This document shows positions 1 through 8,485 of a DNA stretch of 44,914 bases, piece by piece (the stretch's first letter is position 1; each line of letters starts with the position of its first letter). Source of the DNA: an uncultured Megasphaera sp. GTDB taxonomy: Bacteria; Bacillota; Negativicutes; Veillonellales; Megasphaeraceae. A program made the position numbers and the translations under genes. The notes beneath the pieces are model-generated. The model was not told the origin of the DNA, did no database searches, and was given only the letters and a program-made list of their open reading frames with translations. The DNA is taken from the NCBI GenBank assembly GCA_934202965.1, contig CAKPYN010000020.1, positions 1 through 44,914 of the forward strand, read 5' to 3'.

Positions 1-26
1 TTTATAGTTTTGGTTAGGTTGGACAT
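1..26 (-). CDS. tnpB: TnpB 5' fragment cut by the window edge
   Basis: Reading the minus strand from 26, the first codons give MSNLTKTI, the same N-terminus as the complete TnpB at 37704. Only eight codons and two bases are in the window. A Shine-Dalgarno-like GGTGA lies just upstream. Nothing can be said about whether the rest is intact. Confidence 0.8.
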
Positions 27-54
27 TTTTATCACCTGCCTTTCTAAAGTTATA

Positions 55-83
55 TTGCTTTCATCAAAAATATTATATAATAT
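55..83 (+). promoter_or_regulatory. Possible outward promoter in the IS left end
   Basis: TTGCTT (55-60) is followed 17 bases later by TAATAT (78-83); TATAAT (76-81) also fits with a shorter spacer. It points out of the element toward the gene at 175. The region is very AT-rich, so chance matches are likely. Confidence 0.3.
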
Positions 84-174
84 ATTTTGCTGATATCATA
101 GTGCTTTTTGAAAGTGAGGTGAGGCGGGCATTCCTCCCCGACCTAAGAGGTCGGAGTATCCTGCCCGCATTTAG

Positions 175-1422
175 ATGAAAACATGGATAGGGAAGCGGGG
201 CGATACGCCGTCGGAAAAAGCACGGCTGCGGGTGGTGTACGCGCTGATGGCGACGGCCTTTTGTTTGCCGTTGAATATTTTTGCGATGGAATTTTGTTTT
301 GTTGCGGCCATTATACTGGCTGCGTATTATAGTTGGAAATATGGGATACAGCGTGTTACGGATATAAAAATCATGGTGCCTGCAGGATTGTTTGCAGTCC
401 TGTCGTTGATTTCATTACTCGGTTCGCCAAAGATGGTATTTGGGTTAGGCTTTTATGCGTTTACGATACTGCAGTATATCGTTATATATGTATTGAGTAT
501 TTTTTTTATACGCACAGCGGCAGAGAGGCATATGGTGTTAGTGTGTCTGCTTATTAGCGCAGCTGGTACCGTATTGTACGGCATCTATCAATATGCCCAT
601 ATGCTGACGCTGCATGAAGCGGAATGGGTGGATAATACGGCCTTTCCTTTGCTGAAACGTCGTATGTATTCTACGTTGTATAATCCCAATTTATATTCCT
701 CGTTTTTATTGATGATGATGGGCGCAGCGGCGTCGATGTCTATTTGGACACGGCATGCATGGCATCGTATGGGCTATATTGTCCTGTTTGCGGCATTGGG
801 ATTATGCCTTATCTTGACATATTCCCGCGGTGCGTGGCTGAGTGTGGCAGCGTTGGTATTTTTCTTTGGATTGGTATGGAACAAACGGCTGTGGCTTTTG
901 TTTTTGCTTGTACCCATTGTCCTTTTATTTTATCATGGCGGCGTGACCAACAGGCTGTTGTCTATTTTTTATCATAGTGAAGCCGATACGTCTGTCTCTA
1001 TGCGGCTGGATATGTGGTACGGTGCTGTTGAAATGATTATCGAACATCCCTTGCTGGGAATCGGCTGGGGGGCGTTTAAATTTGTCTATCCCGTGTATAA
1101 TGAATTAATTCAGCAGGCTGGAATTATGATATTTCATGCGCACAACATGTTTTTGAATATATGGGCCGAAACAGGAATTCTTGGATTTGCGTGCTTTTTG
1201 TGGTTTTTCTACGGACAGGCCTATTATGGATGGCAGATGCTGAAGATGCCGCAGGCGGCTTCGTTTGATCGAGCTGTTGCAATGATGATGGTTGCGGCTG
1301 TTGTGTCACAGACGATTTGTGGATTTAGTGATTATGATTTGTTCAGTACTCAGATTTCCCTTGTATTTTGGCTGATTTGCGGCATATTTGCCAATGCCTA
1401 TATTGAATGTAAAAAACGATAA
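175..1422 (+). CDS. O-antigen ligase/polymerase family membrane protein
   Basis: A 415-residue polytopic membrane protein of the WaaL/Wzy_C superfamily. The hydrophobic segments run almost the full length, and the C-terminal third carries the hallmark loop: GIGWGAF, then the HAHNMFLNIWAETG block around residues 323-336. In this family that periplasmic loop transfers a lipid-linked glycan to lipid A-core or polymerises glycan, which fits the LPS genes downstream although they are not in the same operon. The start is uncertain: the insertion sequence ends at the base before ATG 175, so native upstream signals are gone, and no Shine-Dalgarno lies in the usual place. A later start, for example the ATG at codon 25, cannot be excluded. 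Ligase versus polymerase cannot be decided from sequence. Confidence 0.78.
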   Translation: MKTWIGKRGDTPSEKARLRVVYALMATAFCLPLNIFAMEFCFVAAIILAAYYSWKYGIQRVTDIKIMVPAGLFAVLSLISLLGSPKMVFGLGFYAFTILQYIVIYVLSIFFIRTAAERHMVLVCLLISAAGTVLYGIYQYAHMLTLHEAEWVDNTAFPLLKRRMYSTLYNPNLYSSFLLMMMGAAASMSIWTRHAWHRMGYIVLFAALGLCLILTYSRGAWLSVAALVFFFGLVWNKRLWLLFLLVPIVLLFYHGGVTNRLLSIFYHSEADTSVSMRLDMWYGAVEMIIEHPLLGIGWGAFKFVYPVYNELIQQAGIMIFHAHNMFLNIWAETGILGFACFLWFFYGQAYYGWQMLKMPQAASFDRAVAMMMVAAVVSQTICGFSDYDLFSTQISLVFWLICGIFANAYIECKKR

Positions 1423-1429
1423 AAAAAGT

Positions 1430-1447
1430 TTGCGAAATAATTCACAA
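1430..1447. promoter_or_regulatory. Rex operator upstream of rex
   Basis: TTGCGAA-ATAA-TTCACAA is an 18-bp inverted repeat with one mismatch, matching the Rex consensus TTGTGAA-N4-TTCACAA. It covers the -35 of the rex promoter, so Rex bound when NADH is low would block its own transcription. Confidence 0.82.
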
Positions 1448-1458
1448 TGATATATAAT
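1430..1458 (+). promoter_or_regulatory. rex promoter
   Basis: -35 TTGCGA (1430-1435), 17-base spacer, -10 TATAAT (1453-1458). The -35 lies inside the Rex operator. An untranslated leader of about 75 bases follows. Confidence 0.7.
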
Positions 1459-1540
1459 AACTATGTAACTCATTATAATAACATATAAGCGTATATAACT
1501 AAAAGGAATAGTATATATATCATAGTGGGAGGATATTTCC

Positions 1541-2176
1541 ATGAGACAGAAAAAGGCAATATCAGATGCTGTTATCGAACGATTGCCGCTGTACTACAGG
1601 GACCTTTTGTTGCTGCAAGATGCGGGAATTGATATTATTTCATCAGAAAAATTAGGTGAACGATTGGGTGTTACACCGGAACAGATTCGTAAAGATTTGA
1701 CATGCTTTGGTGCCTTTGGAAAAAAAGGCGTAGGCTATTATGTCAGTGAATTATGTCAGCAAATTGTAGAAATTATTGGGCTCCAGCAGCATTGGAAAAT
1801 CGGTATTGCCGGTATTGGCCATTTGGGCTGGGCCTTAGCAAACTATAAAACCTTTGGTCGTTTGGGATTTCGGACGATGGGGTTGTTTGATGTAGACCAC
1901 CGCATTATTGGACAGAATGTAGGCGGCGTGGAAGTTACGCCGATTTCCGAAATGGGCGATGTCATTCGCAAAGAAGGCATTCAAATTGGCATTATTACCG
2001 TACCGGCAGCCGTAGCGCAGCAGGTAGCCGATCAGATGGTAGATGCAGGCATTAAGGGTATCTTGTCCTTTGCGCCGCTGCGATTGAATGTGCCCGATCA
2101 TATTTTTGTATTCCGGGAAGATTTGTCCATTGGCTTGAGCCGGATTTCCTATTATTTAACCAATAAAAAAGAATAA
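1541..2176 (+). CDS. rex: Redox-sensing transcriptional repressor Rex
   Basis: A 211-residue protein of normal Rex length. The N-terminal winged helix (about residues 1-80) contains the family blocks LPLYYRDLLLLQDAG and GVTPEQIRKDLTCFGAFG; the Rossmann domain has the dinucleotide motif GIAGIGHLGWAL (about residues 88-99) and the C-terminal swap helix ends ISYYLTN. Rex binds DNA when the NADH/NAD ratio is low and releases it when NADH rises, controlling fermentation and respiration genes. A clear GGGAGGA ribosome site precedes the ATG. It is monocistronic, with its own operator upstream and a terminator downstream. Confidence 0.96.
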   Translation: MRQKKAISDAVIERLPLYYRDLLLLQDAGIDIISSEKLGERLGVTPEQIRKDLTCFGAFGKKGVGYYVSELCQQIVEIIGLQQHWKIGIAGIGHLGWALANYKTFGRLGFRTMGLFDVDHRIIGQNVGGVEVTPISEMGDVIRKEGIQIGIITVPAAVAQQVADQMVDAGIKGILSFAPLRLNVPDHIFVFREDLSIGLSRISYYLTNKKE

Positions 2177-2203
2177 TCGTGACGATATACGTAAAACGGT
2201 ATG

Positions 2204-2259
2204 AAAAAAGACGGTACCAAAAGAGATTTCATGTTCTCATTTGGGTACCGTCCTTTTTT
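2204..2259. terminator. Bidirectional terminator between rex and mtgA
   Basis: Stem GACGGTACC...GGTACCGTC with A-rich sequence on the left and T-rich on the right, lying between two convergent genes, so it can serve both. Confidence 0.85.
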
Positions 2260-2297
2260 GTATGTACGAAAGGCTGTATGCTGCCTCGTTTTATTAT

Positions 2298-3080
2298 TTA
2301 TTGATGTATTTTTAGTCCTGTGTGTTCACGATACGCTTCGGTCGCCGAGGTATTGCTGATATAGCCCTGTTCTACCATGAGTGCCAGGACAATTTTCTGG
2401 CGTTCTCTGGCAGCATCGTAATTTTGCAGCGGATTGTAATAGGTCGGAGCTTGTACGAGGCCGGCGAGCATCGAGGCCTGCGATAGGCGCAGCTTTTCGG
2501 GGTTTATATCATAATACGTTTCACTGGCCTCATAAATTCCGGTCGCGTTTGCACCAAAATATGCCGTATTTAAATAGATTTCCAGTATTTCATCTTTGCT
2601 GTAATAGTGTTCCAGCAAATAGGCCAGTACAACTTCTTGGGCTTTGCGCGTAAATGTTCGTTCATGAGACAGAAAGACATTTTTTACGACTTGCTGACTA
2701 ATCGTACTGCCGCCTTCGACGGTAGAGCCGGAATAAAAATTGACAACGATAGCACGCAGAATGCCAATGGGATCTAATGCGCCGTGTTCATAAAAACGGC
2801 GGTCTTCTGTGGCTACAATCGCATGGCGCATATCTTTAGGAATCAAATGAATGGATACATACATGGGCGTCGATTTGATGTGTGATTCCATAGCTTCATG
2901 AAAGTGAAGGTAGGGATACGATTTTTCTTGCAGCGGTGCCAAGGGTTCCTGCCAAAGGGATTGTTTCGGTGCCGCCGAAGAAAAGTCCGTGTGAGCCGGT
3001 TTCGATGTATCCGTCCATAGGCTCCAGGCCGCACAGACGGCAAAGGCTATTAAAAAGATGAAAAAAAAGTGTTTCTTCAT
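2298..3080 (-). CDS. mtgA: Monofunctional peptidoglycan glycosyltransferase (GT51)
   Basis: A 260-residue protein with one N-terminal membrane anchor (residues about 4-21) and a GT51 domain that polymerises lipid II into glycan strands at the outer face of the inner membrane. Visible motifs: EDRRFYEH (catalytic Glu92), GGSTISQQVVKN (residues 123-134), RKAQE (Glu149) and EIYLNTAYFG. There is no transpeptidase domain, so it is the stand-alone type rather than a class A penicillin-binding protein. The GGAGG ribosome site sits just before the ATG. It is transcribed divergently from argG. Confidence 0.9.
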   Translation of the reverse strand: MKKHFFFIFLIAFAVCAAWSLWTDTSKPAHTDFSSAAPKQSLWQEPLAPLQEKSYPYLHFHEAMESHIKSTPMYVSIHLIPKDMRHAIVATEDRRFYEHGALDPIGILRAIVVNFYSGSTVEGGSTISQQVVKNVFLSHERTFTRKAQEVVLAYLLEHYYSKDEILEIYLNTAYFGANATGIYEASETYYDINPEKLRLSQASMLAGLVQAPTYYNPLQNYDAARERQKIVLALMVEQGYISNTSATEAYREHTGLKIHQ

Positions 3081-3167
3081 AATTCCTCCATACTATAGTG
3101 TATTGTATCATATTTTGCAGACAGAAGGAAATTTGTAAAAAATAAGCCAAGGTTTTATGCAATTTAC

Positions 3168-3196
3168 TTGCATATTATTCCAATAAGGTGTATACT
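3168..3196 (+). promoter_or_regulatory. argGH promoter
   Basis: -35 TTGCAT (3168-3173), 17-base spacer, -10 TATACT (3191-3196). It lies in the divergent region between mtgA and argG. Confidence 0.7.
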
Positions 3197-3256
3197 ATCA
3201 ACCGTAGATAGTTACAAAAACATTTTGCCGCTTACTTTGCAATAGGAGGAATTATC

Positions 3257-4489
3257 ATGAGTGAAATTAAAAAAATCGTTTTAGCCTATTCCGGTGGCTT
3301 GGATACATCCGTCATCATTCCTTGGCTGAAAGAAAATTATAAAGGTGCTGAAGTTATTGCTGCGTGTGCTGATGTAGGCCAGCCGGACGACTTCGAAGCC
3401 ATTGAAAAGAAAGCCTATGCATCCGGTGCTTCTAAAGTATACGTCATGGATATTAAAAAAGAATTCATGGAAGAATACGTATGGCCGACAGTTAAAGCCG
3501 GTGCTGTATACGAAGGCAAATATTTGTTAGGTACATCCTTTGCTCGTCCCCTTATTTCCAAAAAACTCGTTGAAGTTGCTGAAAAAGAAGGTGCTGATGC
3601 TATTGCGCACGGTGCTACGGGTAAAGGCAACGACCAGGTTCGTTTTGAATTGACGGTCAAAGCATTGGCTCCGCAGATGAAACTGATTGCGCCGTGGAGA
3701 ATGTGGGATCTCAAATCTCGTGAAGATGAACTCAAATATGCTGAAGCCCATAACGTACCGATTGATTACCAATCCGAAGAAAACCCGTATCCGTATAGCA
3801 TGGACTGGAATATCTGGCATTTGAGCCATGAAGGCGACGACCTTGAAAACCCGGCTAATGCGCCAAAAGATATGGTATATATGGTAACGAAAACACCGGA
3901 ACAGGCTCCGGACAAAGCAGAATATGTTACGATTGATTTCGAAAAAGGCATTCCGGTTGCTGTAAACGGCCAGAAGATGGATGCTGTTGCCTTGATTACG
4001 GCATTGAATGAAATCGGTGCTAGAAACGGTGTAGGTATTGTCGATATCGTTGAAAACCGTCTTGTCGGCATGAAGAGCCGTGGCATTTATGAAAACCCGG
4101 GCGGTGCTATTTTGATGTACGCTCACAGAGAATTGGAATATCTGTGCCTCGACCGCGATACGTTCCATTACAAAGAAACGGTTGCCAACAAATTTGCTGA
4201 ATTGGTATATGACGGCAAATGGTTCTCGCCGCTTCGTGAAGCCCTCTCTGCATTTGTTGATGAAACACAGCAGACCGTTACAGGCCAGATTAAATTGAAA
4301 CTGTACAAAGGCAATATTATCAGTGCTGGTTCTACATCGCCATACTCCTTGTACAATGAAGAATTTGTTACATTTGGTGAAGACGATGTATACAATCAGA
4401 AAGATGCGGAAGGTTTCATCAATCTCTTTGGTTTGCCTCTCCAGATGCGTGCATTGATGAAACAGCATGCGAAAAAGAACGGAAAATAA
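3257..4489 (+). CDS. argG: Argininosuccinate synthase
   Basis: A 410-residue enzyme, full length for the family, that condenses citrulline and aspartate with ATP to argininosuccinate. The N-type ATP pyrophosphatase loop SGGLDTS is at residues 12-18, and the conserved blocks CADVGQP, GATGKGNDQVRFE and SPYSLYNEEFVTFGED follow in order. The ATG is preceded by AGGAGGA at good spacing. It is the first gene of a two-gene unit with argH. No upstream arginine genes (argCJBDF) are present. Confidence 0.97.
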   Translation: MSEIKKIVLAYSGGLDTSVIIPWLKENYKGAEVIAACADVGQPDDFEAIEKKAYASGASKVYVMDIKKEFMEEYVWPTVKAGAVYEGKYLLGTSFARPLISKKLVEVAEKEGADAIAHGATGKGNDQVRFELTVKALAPQMKLIAPWRMWDLKSREDELKYAEAHNVPIDYQSEENPYPYSMDWNIWHLSHEGDDLENPANAPKDMVYMVTKTPEQAPDKAEYVTIDFEKGIPVAVNGQKMDAVALITALNEIGARNGVGIVDIVENRLVGMKSRGIYENPGGAILMYAHRELEYLCLDRDTFHYKETVANKFAELVYDGKWFSPLREALSAFVDETQQTVTGQIKLKLYKGNIISAGSTSPYSLYNEEFVTFGEDDVYNQKDAEGFINLFGLPLQMRALMKQHAKKNGK

Positions 4490-4502
4490 GGAGCGGAACA
4501 GC

Positions 4503-5936
4503 ATGAAATTATGGGGCGGCCGTTTTACAAAGGCCACGGATAAAAGTGTAGAAGAATTCAATGCGTCAATTCAGTTTGATTGCCGTATGTATGCGGAAGA
4601 TATTTGTGGCAGTATTGCCCATGCGACGATGCTGCAGCGTCAGGGCATTATTTCAGCAGAAGATAAAGATGCCATTGTGACTGGTCTGAAACATATTTAT
4701 GAACAAATCGAAAAGGGCGAATTTGAATTTTCTGTAGAACTGGAAGACATTCATATGAACGTAGAAAAACGGTTGACTGATGCCATTGGTGAAGCCGGCA
4801 AACGTCTCCATACAGGGCGCAGCCGTAATGACCAGGTAGCCTTGGATACGCATATGTATGTCCGTAAAGAAATTGCAGCAGTTGCCAAACTTCTTGTGCA
4901 ATTACAGGAATCTATTGTACGTGCTGCCGAAAAGTACAGTGACGTCATTATGCCGGGGTATACGCATTTACAGCGGGCGCAGCCTGTATTGTTCAGTCAT
5001 CACATGATGGCATACTTTTCGATGCTGTCCCGTGATTTTATTCATTTGAAATACGCTTGGGAAATGGCTGACATGATGCCCTTAGGGGCCGGTGCCCTGG
5101 CAGGGACAACATATCCGCTGGATCAGCCATTTGTAGCAAAAACGCTGCATTTTGGCAAGTTATATGACAACAGTATGGACGCAGTCAGCGACCGCGACTA
5201 TATCATTGCCTTTTTGGAATTTGCAGCCCAGCTTATGATGCACTTGAGTCGGTTGTCGGAAGAATTTATTCTTTGGTCTTCGTCGGAATTTAAGTTTATC
5301 GAACTCGATGATTCGCACTGCACCGGTTCTTCGATTATGCCGCAGAAAAAGAATCCTGATATTTGTGAACTCGTTCGCGGCAAAACGGGACGGTTTTATG
5401 GTCATCTCATGGGAGTCCTGACAATGATGAAAGGTATTCCTATGGCATATGATAAAGATATGCAGGAAGACAAAGAAGGTGTCTTTGACGCCATTGATAA
5501 TTTGAAATTTGCCTTGACCATTTATGCAGCCATGATTGATAAAATGACGGTCAATGGCAAACGCATGCGCGAAGTGTTGGAAAGCGATTTTTCTAATGCA
5601 ACCGATATGGCTGATTATTTGGCTAAAAAGGGACTGCCTTTCCGAGAAGCTCATGCCGTTGTCGGCAAGGCAGTGCATTACTGCATTGAACAGGGAAAAG
5701 TGCTGCAACAGCTGACATTGGAAGAACTGCAGGCGATGAGTCCCTTATTTGCGGAAGATATTCATCATTTCCTGGATATTGAAACCTGTGTCGATCAGCG
5801 AAATACCTATAACGGTACGTCGCCGGCTTCGGTACAGCGTCAATGCTGCAGCGGTCATGATACGATTGCAGCAGAACAACAACAAATAGGCCAGTGGGAT
5901 ACAACGGTATCTGCTGTCTATACACTCTTGCAATAA
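4503..5936 (+). CDS. argH: Argininosuccinate lyase
   Basis: A 477-residue fumarase/aspartase-superfamily enzyme that splits argininosuccinate to arginine and fumarate. The signature loop GSSIMPQKKNP lies at about residues 275-285, and the N-terminal MKLWGGRF and HTGRSRNDQVA blocks are intact. I chose ATG 4503, 13 bases after argG and preceded by AAGGAG, because MKLWGGRF is the typical family N-terminus; the reading frame is open further upstream. It is co-transcribed with argG and followed by a strong terminator. Confidence 0.97.
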   Translation: MKLWGGRFTKATDKSVEEFNASIQFDCRMYAEDICGSIAHATMLQRQGIISAEDKDAIVTGLKHIYEQIEKGEFEFSVELEDIHMNVEKRLTDAIGEAGKRLHTGRSRNDQVALDTHMYVRKEIAAVAKLLVQLQESIVRAAEKYSDVIMPGYTHLQRAQPVLFSHHMMAYFSMLSRDFIHLKYAWEMADMMPLGAGALAGTTYPLDQPFVAKTLHFGKLYDNSMDAVSDRDYIIAFLEFAAQLMMHLSRLSEEFILWSSSEFKFIELDDSHCTGSSIMPQKKNPDICELVRGKTGRFYGHLMGVLTMMKGIPMAYDKDMQEDKEGVFDAIDNLKFALTIYAAMIDKMTVNGKRMREVLESDFSNATDMADYLAKKGLPFREAHAVVGKAVHYCIEQGKVLQQLTLEELQAMSPLFAEDIHHFLDIETCVDQRNTYNGTSPASVQRQCCSGHDTIAAEQQQIGQWDTTVSAVYTLLQ

Positions 5937-5953
5937 GCGGCAGGAGATATATG

Positions 5954-5990
5954 AAAACCGTCGCACATCGTTGGTGTGCGGCGGTTTTTT
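5954..5990 (+). terminator. argGH terminator
   Basis: Stem ACCGTCGCACA / TGTGCGGCGGT with a short loop and a T6 run, 18 bases after the argH stop. Confidence 0.92.
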
Positions 5991-6101
5991 GCTGTGTTTA
6001 AGATACAAGATGGATTGCGAAATAAGATGGAGCAGGTGAATGATGCCTGAACAAGGTATCCTGCGTGATGATTGCGAATTTTTAGATATTTGGTTTTATG
6101 G

Positions 6102-6131
6102 TTGTCAAATAAACTTTAAATGCGGTATAAT
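6102..6131 (+). promoter_or_regulatory. lpxC-fabZ promoter
   Basis: -35 TTGTCA (6102-6107), 18-base spacer, -10 TATAAT (6126-6131), with transcription expected to start near 6138 and the lpxC start at 6185. Confidence 0.75.
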
Positions 6132-6184
6132 AATTTAGTATGGGAAATTTTTATATTTTAGTAAAGGAAAGGAGAGGCGTACTT

Positions 6185-7015
6185 ATGTCTATAGCACAAA
6201 CGACATTAGCCGACTCCGTTTCATACAGTGGAATAGGCTTACATGCGGCGCAGGAAGTACATATGGTCATGCGTCCGGCACCAGCCAATACGGGCATTGT
6301 TTTTATTCGCACGGATTTGCCGGGTCAGCCTTCGGTTCGGGCGCATTTATCCAACGTAACGAATACGATGCGGGCAACAACGCTGGAAGACGGCGAGGCA
6401 AAGGTGTTTACGGTTGAACATGTATTATCGGCGTTAAACGGCCTGCAGGTAGATAACTGCATCGTAGAAATGGATTCAGCTGAACCCCCCGTTGCGGACG
6501 GCAGCAGTTTAACCTTTGTGAAATTAATCCAAAAGGCGGGCATCCAAACCTTGCATGAACCGCGTCAAGAAATTGTCATTCAAAAACAGCACTTAATCCA
6601 GGAAGAAGATAAATTCATCGCTGTCATACCGTATGATGGATTTCGGATTACATTCACATCGATCAATCCCCATCCCTTATTAGGGGTGCAGTTTTTTGAT
6701 GCAGAAATTACGCCGGATACGTATGTGAAAGACGTTGCTTTTGCACGTACGATTGCATTTACGGAAGAATTGGAAATGATTCGCAAGCTAGGCCTAGGCA
6801 AGGGCGGCAATCTGGAAAATACGATTGTCTATGATAAAACCACCTGCTTGTCCAAATTGCGCAGTGCCGATGAGCTGGTTCGTCATAAAGTATTGGATGT
6901 TATCGGCGATATATCCTTGTTGGGCAAACCGCTGAAAGGGCATATTATTGCTGTGAAATCGAGTCATAAATTGAATAATTTACTGACCCATGATATTTTT
7001 AAAGAAATTGGTTAG
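6185..7015 (+). CDS. lpxC: UDP-3-O-acyl-N-acetylglucosamine deacetylase
   Basis: A 276-residue zinc amidase that removes the N-acetyl group of UDP-3-O-acyl-GlcNAc, the first committed step of lipid A synthesis. The zinc ligands align with the E. coli enzyme: His79 in VEHVLSAL, and His234 and Asp238 in RHKVLDVIGD; SHKLNNLL supplies the catalytic histidine near the C-terminus. The ATG at 6185 is preceded by AAGGAAAGGAGAGG and gives the normal start (MSIAQTTLADSVSYSGIGLH); the frame is open 15 codons further upstream but without a good ribosome site. It is followed after 11 bases by fabZ. Confidence 0.95.
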   Translation: MSIAQTTLADSVSYSGIGLHAAQEVHMVMRPAPANTGIVFIRTDLPGQPSVRAHLSNVTNTMRATTLEDGEAKVFTVEHVLSALNGLQVDNCIVEMDSAEPPVADGSSLTFVKLIQKAGIQTLHEPRQEIVIQKQHLIQEEDKFIAVIPYDGFRITFTSINPHPLLGVQFFDAEITPDTYVKDVAFARTIAFTEELEMIRKLGLGKGGNLENTIVYDKTTCLSKLRSADELVRHKVLDVIGDISLLGKPLKGHIIAVKSSHKLNNLLTHDIFKEIG

Positions 7016-7026
7016 GAGGAATTAGA

Positions 7027-7479
7027 ATGACGTTGGAAGTTACGGATATTATGGAAATTTTGCCGCATCGCTTTCCGATGCTGTTGGTAGACCGCATTAT
7101 TGAATTGGAACCCATGAAATATGCCATTGGTATCAAAAATGCCACTTTTAATGAACAATTTTTTCAGGGCCATTTTCCAGGCCAGCCGGTTATGCCGGGC
7201 GTATTGCTCGCAGAAGCGATGGCGCAGGTAGGCGGCGTTGCCTTGTTGTATCCTGAAGAAAACAGAGGATTAATTCCGTATTTTACGGGTATCAATAAAC
7301 TGCGTTTCCGTCATCCCGTACATCCTGGTGATCAGGTGGTCATGCGCGCAGATATTGAAAAAATTAAAGGACGCATGGGGAAAGTAAAAGCCCAGTGCCA
7401 TGTAGGGGATACGCTTTGTGCAGAAGGAGAATATCTGTTTGCCCTTATGCCGGGCCAAGATCCTAAAAATAAAAAATAA
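7027..7479 (+). CDS. fabZ: 3-hydroxyacyl-ACP dehydratase FabZ
   Basis: A 150-residue hot-dog fold enzyme that dehydrates 3-hydroxyacyl-ACP in fatty acid elongation. The active-site block GHFPGQPVMPGVLLAEAMAQ holds His49 and Glu63, and FPMLLVDRI is the usual N-terminal strand. TAGGAGGA precedes the ATG. Its place between lpxC and lpxA is typical of LPS bacteria and puts the enzyme that competes with LpxA for 3-hydroxyacyl-ACP under the same control as LpxC. The fab operon at 25-32 kb has no other fabZ. Confidence 0.96.
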   Translation: MTLEVTDIMEILPHRFPMLLVDRIIELEPMKYAIGIKNATFNEQFFQGHFPGQPVMPGVLLAEAMAQVGGVALLYPEENRGLIPYFTGINKLRFRHPVHPGDQVVMRADIEKIKGRMGKVKAQCHVGDTLCAEGEYLFALMPGQDPKNKK

Positions 7480-7481
7480 GA

Positions 7482-7548
7482 GCATTTATGTTGTTTTGCT
7501 GTGAAAAATGGCAAAAAACAACGTATATACGCTGAAAAATGCGATTTT
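7482..7548 (+). terminator. Possible hairpin/weak terminator after fabZ
   Basis: An imperfect long stem: GCATTT and GTTGTTTTGC pair with GCAAAAAACAAC and AAATGC, followed by a T6 run. The pairing is interrupted, so it may only partly stop transcription before lpxA. The rest of 7549-7661 is AT-rich and includes an imperfect inverted repeat around CACCTGTCTGAACAGGCAGG. Confidence 0.4.
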
Positions 7549-7661
7549 TTCCTAAAAATGAAGCGTACATATTCTTATTTTATAGGTGAATATATCATTA
7601 TATATATTAGAAATTAATTAGTCACCTGTCTGAACAGGCAGGTAAGCAAGGAGTGACTTTA

Positions 7662-8474
7662 ATGACCGAGGAAAAAGAAACCATGCAGCAATGCATGATA
7701 CATCCAACGGCTATTATAGATCCACAGGCAAAAATCGGTGCGGGCGTGAAAATTGGACCCTATGCTGTCATTGGCCCTCATGTTACGATTGGCGATGGAA
7801 CTGAAATTATGGCTCATGTCGTCATTGATGGCTGGACAACAATCGGTAAGAACTGCCGATTTTTCCCCAGTGCATCCATTGGATCGGAACCGCAGGATTT
7901 GAAATTTAAAGGCGAAAAAAGTTATGTTATCATCGGCGATCGTTCCGTATTTCGTGAATATGTAACGGTCAGCCGCGCAACCGGTGAAGGTGAAGAAACA
8001 CGTATTGGCAATGACTGTCTGTTTCAGGCATGCACTCATGTAGCGCATAACTGCATTATTGGCAATCATGTCATTATGAGCAACTGCGCAGGCCTGGCAG
8101 GACACGTTATTGTAGAAGACCGTGTCGTTATCGGCGGCATTGCCGGTGTACATCAATTTGTCAAAATTGGCCGCAACAGCATGATTGGCGGACTCGCGAA
8201 AGTAGTACAGGATATTCCGCCTTTTGTCATTGCTGATGGCCAGCCGGCGCGCTGCATTGGATTGAACAGCGTTGGATTGTCTCGTGCAGGGATTCCGGAA
8301 AATGTACGCCGTGAATTGAAAAAGGCATTTCGTTTGTTATACCGTTCCGGCTTAAACCTGCGGGATGCCATTGCCAGAATGGAAGAAGAACTGGACAGTT
8401 CCGAAGAAACAGAACATTTTCTCCGCTTCCTTCGCGATGCTGATCGTGGAATTTGTCGGGGTACCAAAGACTAA
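7662..8474 (+). CDS. lpxA: Acyl-ACP--UDP-N-acetylglucosamine O-acyltransferase
   Basis: A 270-residue left-handed beta-helix protein that transfers a 3-hydroxyacyl chain from ACP to UDP-GlcNAc, the first reaction of lipid A synthesis. Hexapeptide repeats fill residues about 14-190 (IDPQAKIGAGVKIGPYAVIG and onward); the catalytic histidine is in CTHVAHNCIIGNHV (residues about 124-137), and the alpha-helical C-terminus follows. ATG 7662 is chosen because AAGGAG lies eight bases upstream; a GTG at 7653 overlaps that ribosome site. lpxD, the second acyltransferase of the pathway, is not in this window. Confidence 0.95.
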   Translation: MTEEKETMQQCMIHPTAIIDPQAKIGAGVKIGPYAVIGPHVTIGDGTEIMAHVVIDGWTTIGKNCRFFPSASIGSEPQDLKFKGEKSYVIIGDRSVFREYVTVSRATGEGEETRIGNDCLFQACTHVAHNCIIGNHVIMSNCAGLAGHVIVEDRVVIGGIAGVHQFVKIGRNSMIGGLAKVVQDIPPFVIADGQPARCIGLNSVGLSRAGIPENVRRELKKAFRLLYRSGLNLRDAIARMEEELDSSEETEHFLRFLRDADRGICRGTKD

Positions 8475-8485
8475 CGAAACATATA

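Larger units (their letters stand above)
1..174 (-). mobile_element. IS200/IS605-type TnpB element, copy 1, left end (partial)
   Basis: On the minus strand this stretch matches the left end of the complete element at 37556-39056: the start of tnpB (ATG at 26-24), a long noncoding leader, and the hairpin at 124-168. The rest of the element lies before the window. The boundary at 174/175 is set by the motif TTCAT (minus strand, 179-175), which also precedes the other two copies. The hairpin here is imperfect: outer and inner stems pair but the middle seven positions do not, as in copy 3 and unlike copy 2. Confidence 0.88.

Noticed and set aside
3163..3183. ARG box (ArgR site) over the argG -35
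   Set aside because: TGCATATTATTCCA matches only about 11 of 14 consensus positions in a very AT-rich stretch; too weak to annotate.
3527..4561. Long minus-strand open frame opposite argG (344 codons)
   Set aside because: It is the antisense shadow of argG and the start of argH; no family resemblance and no ribosome site.
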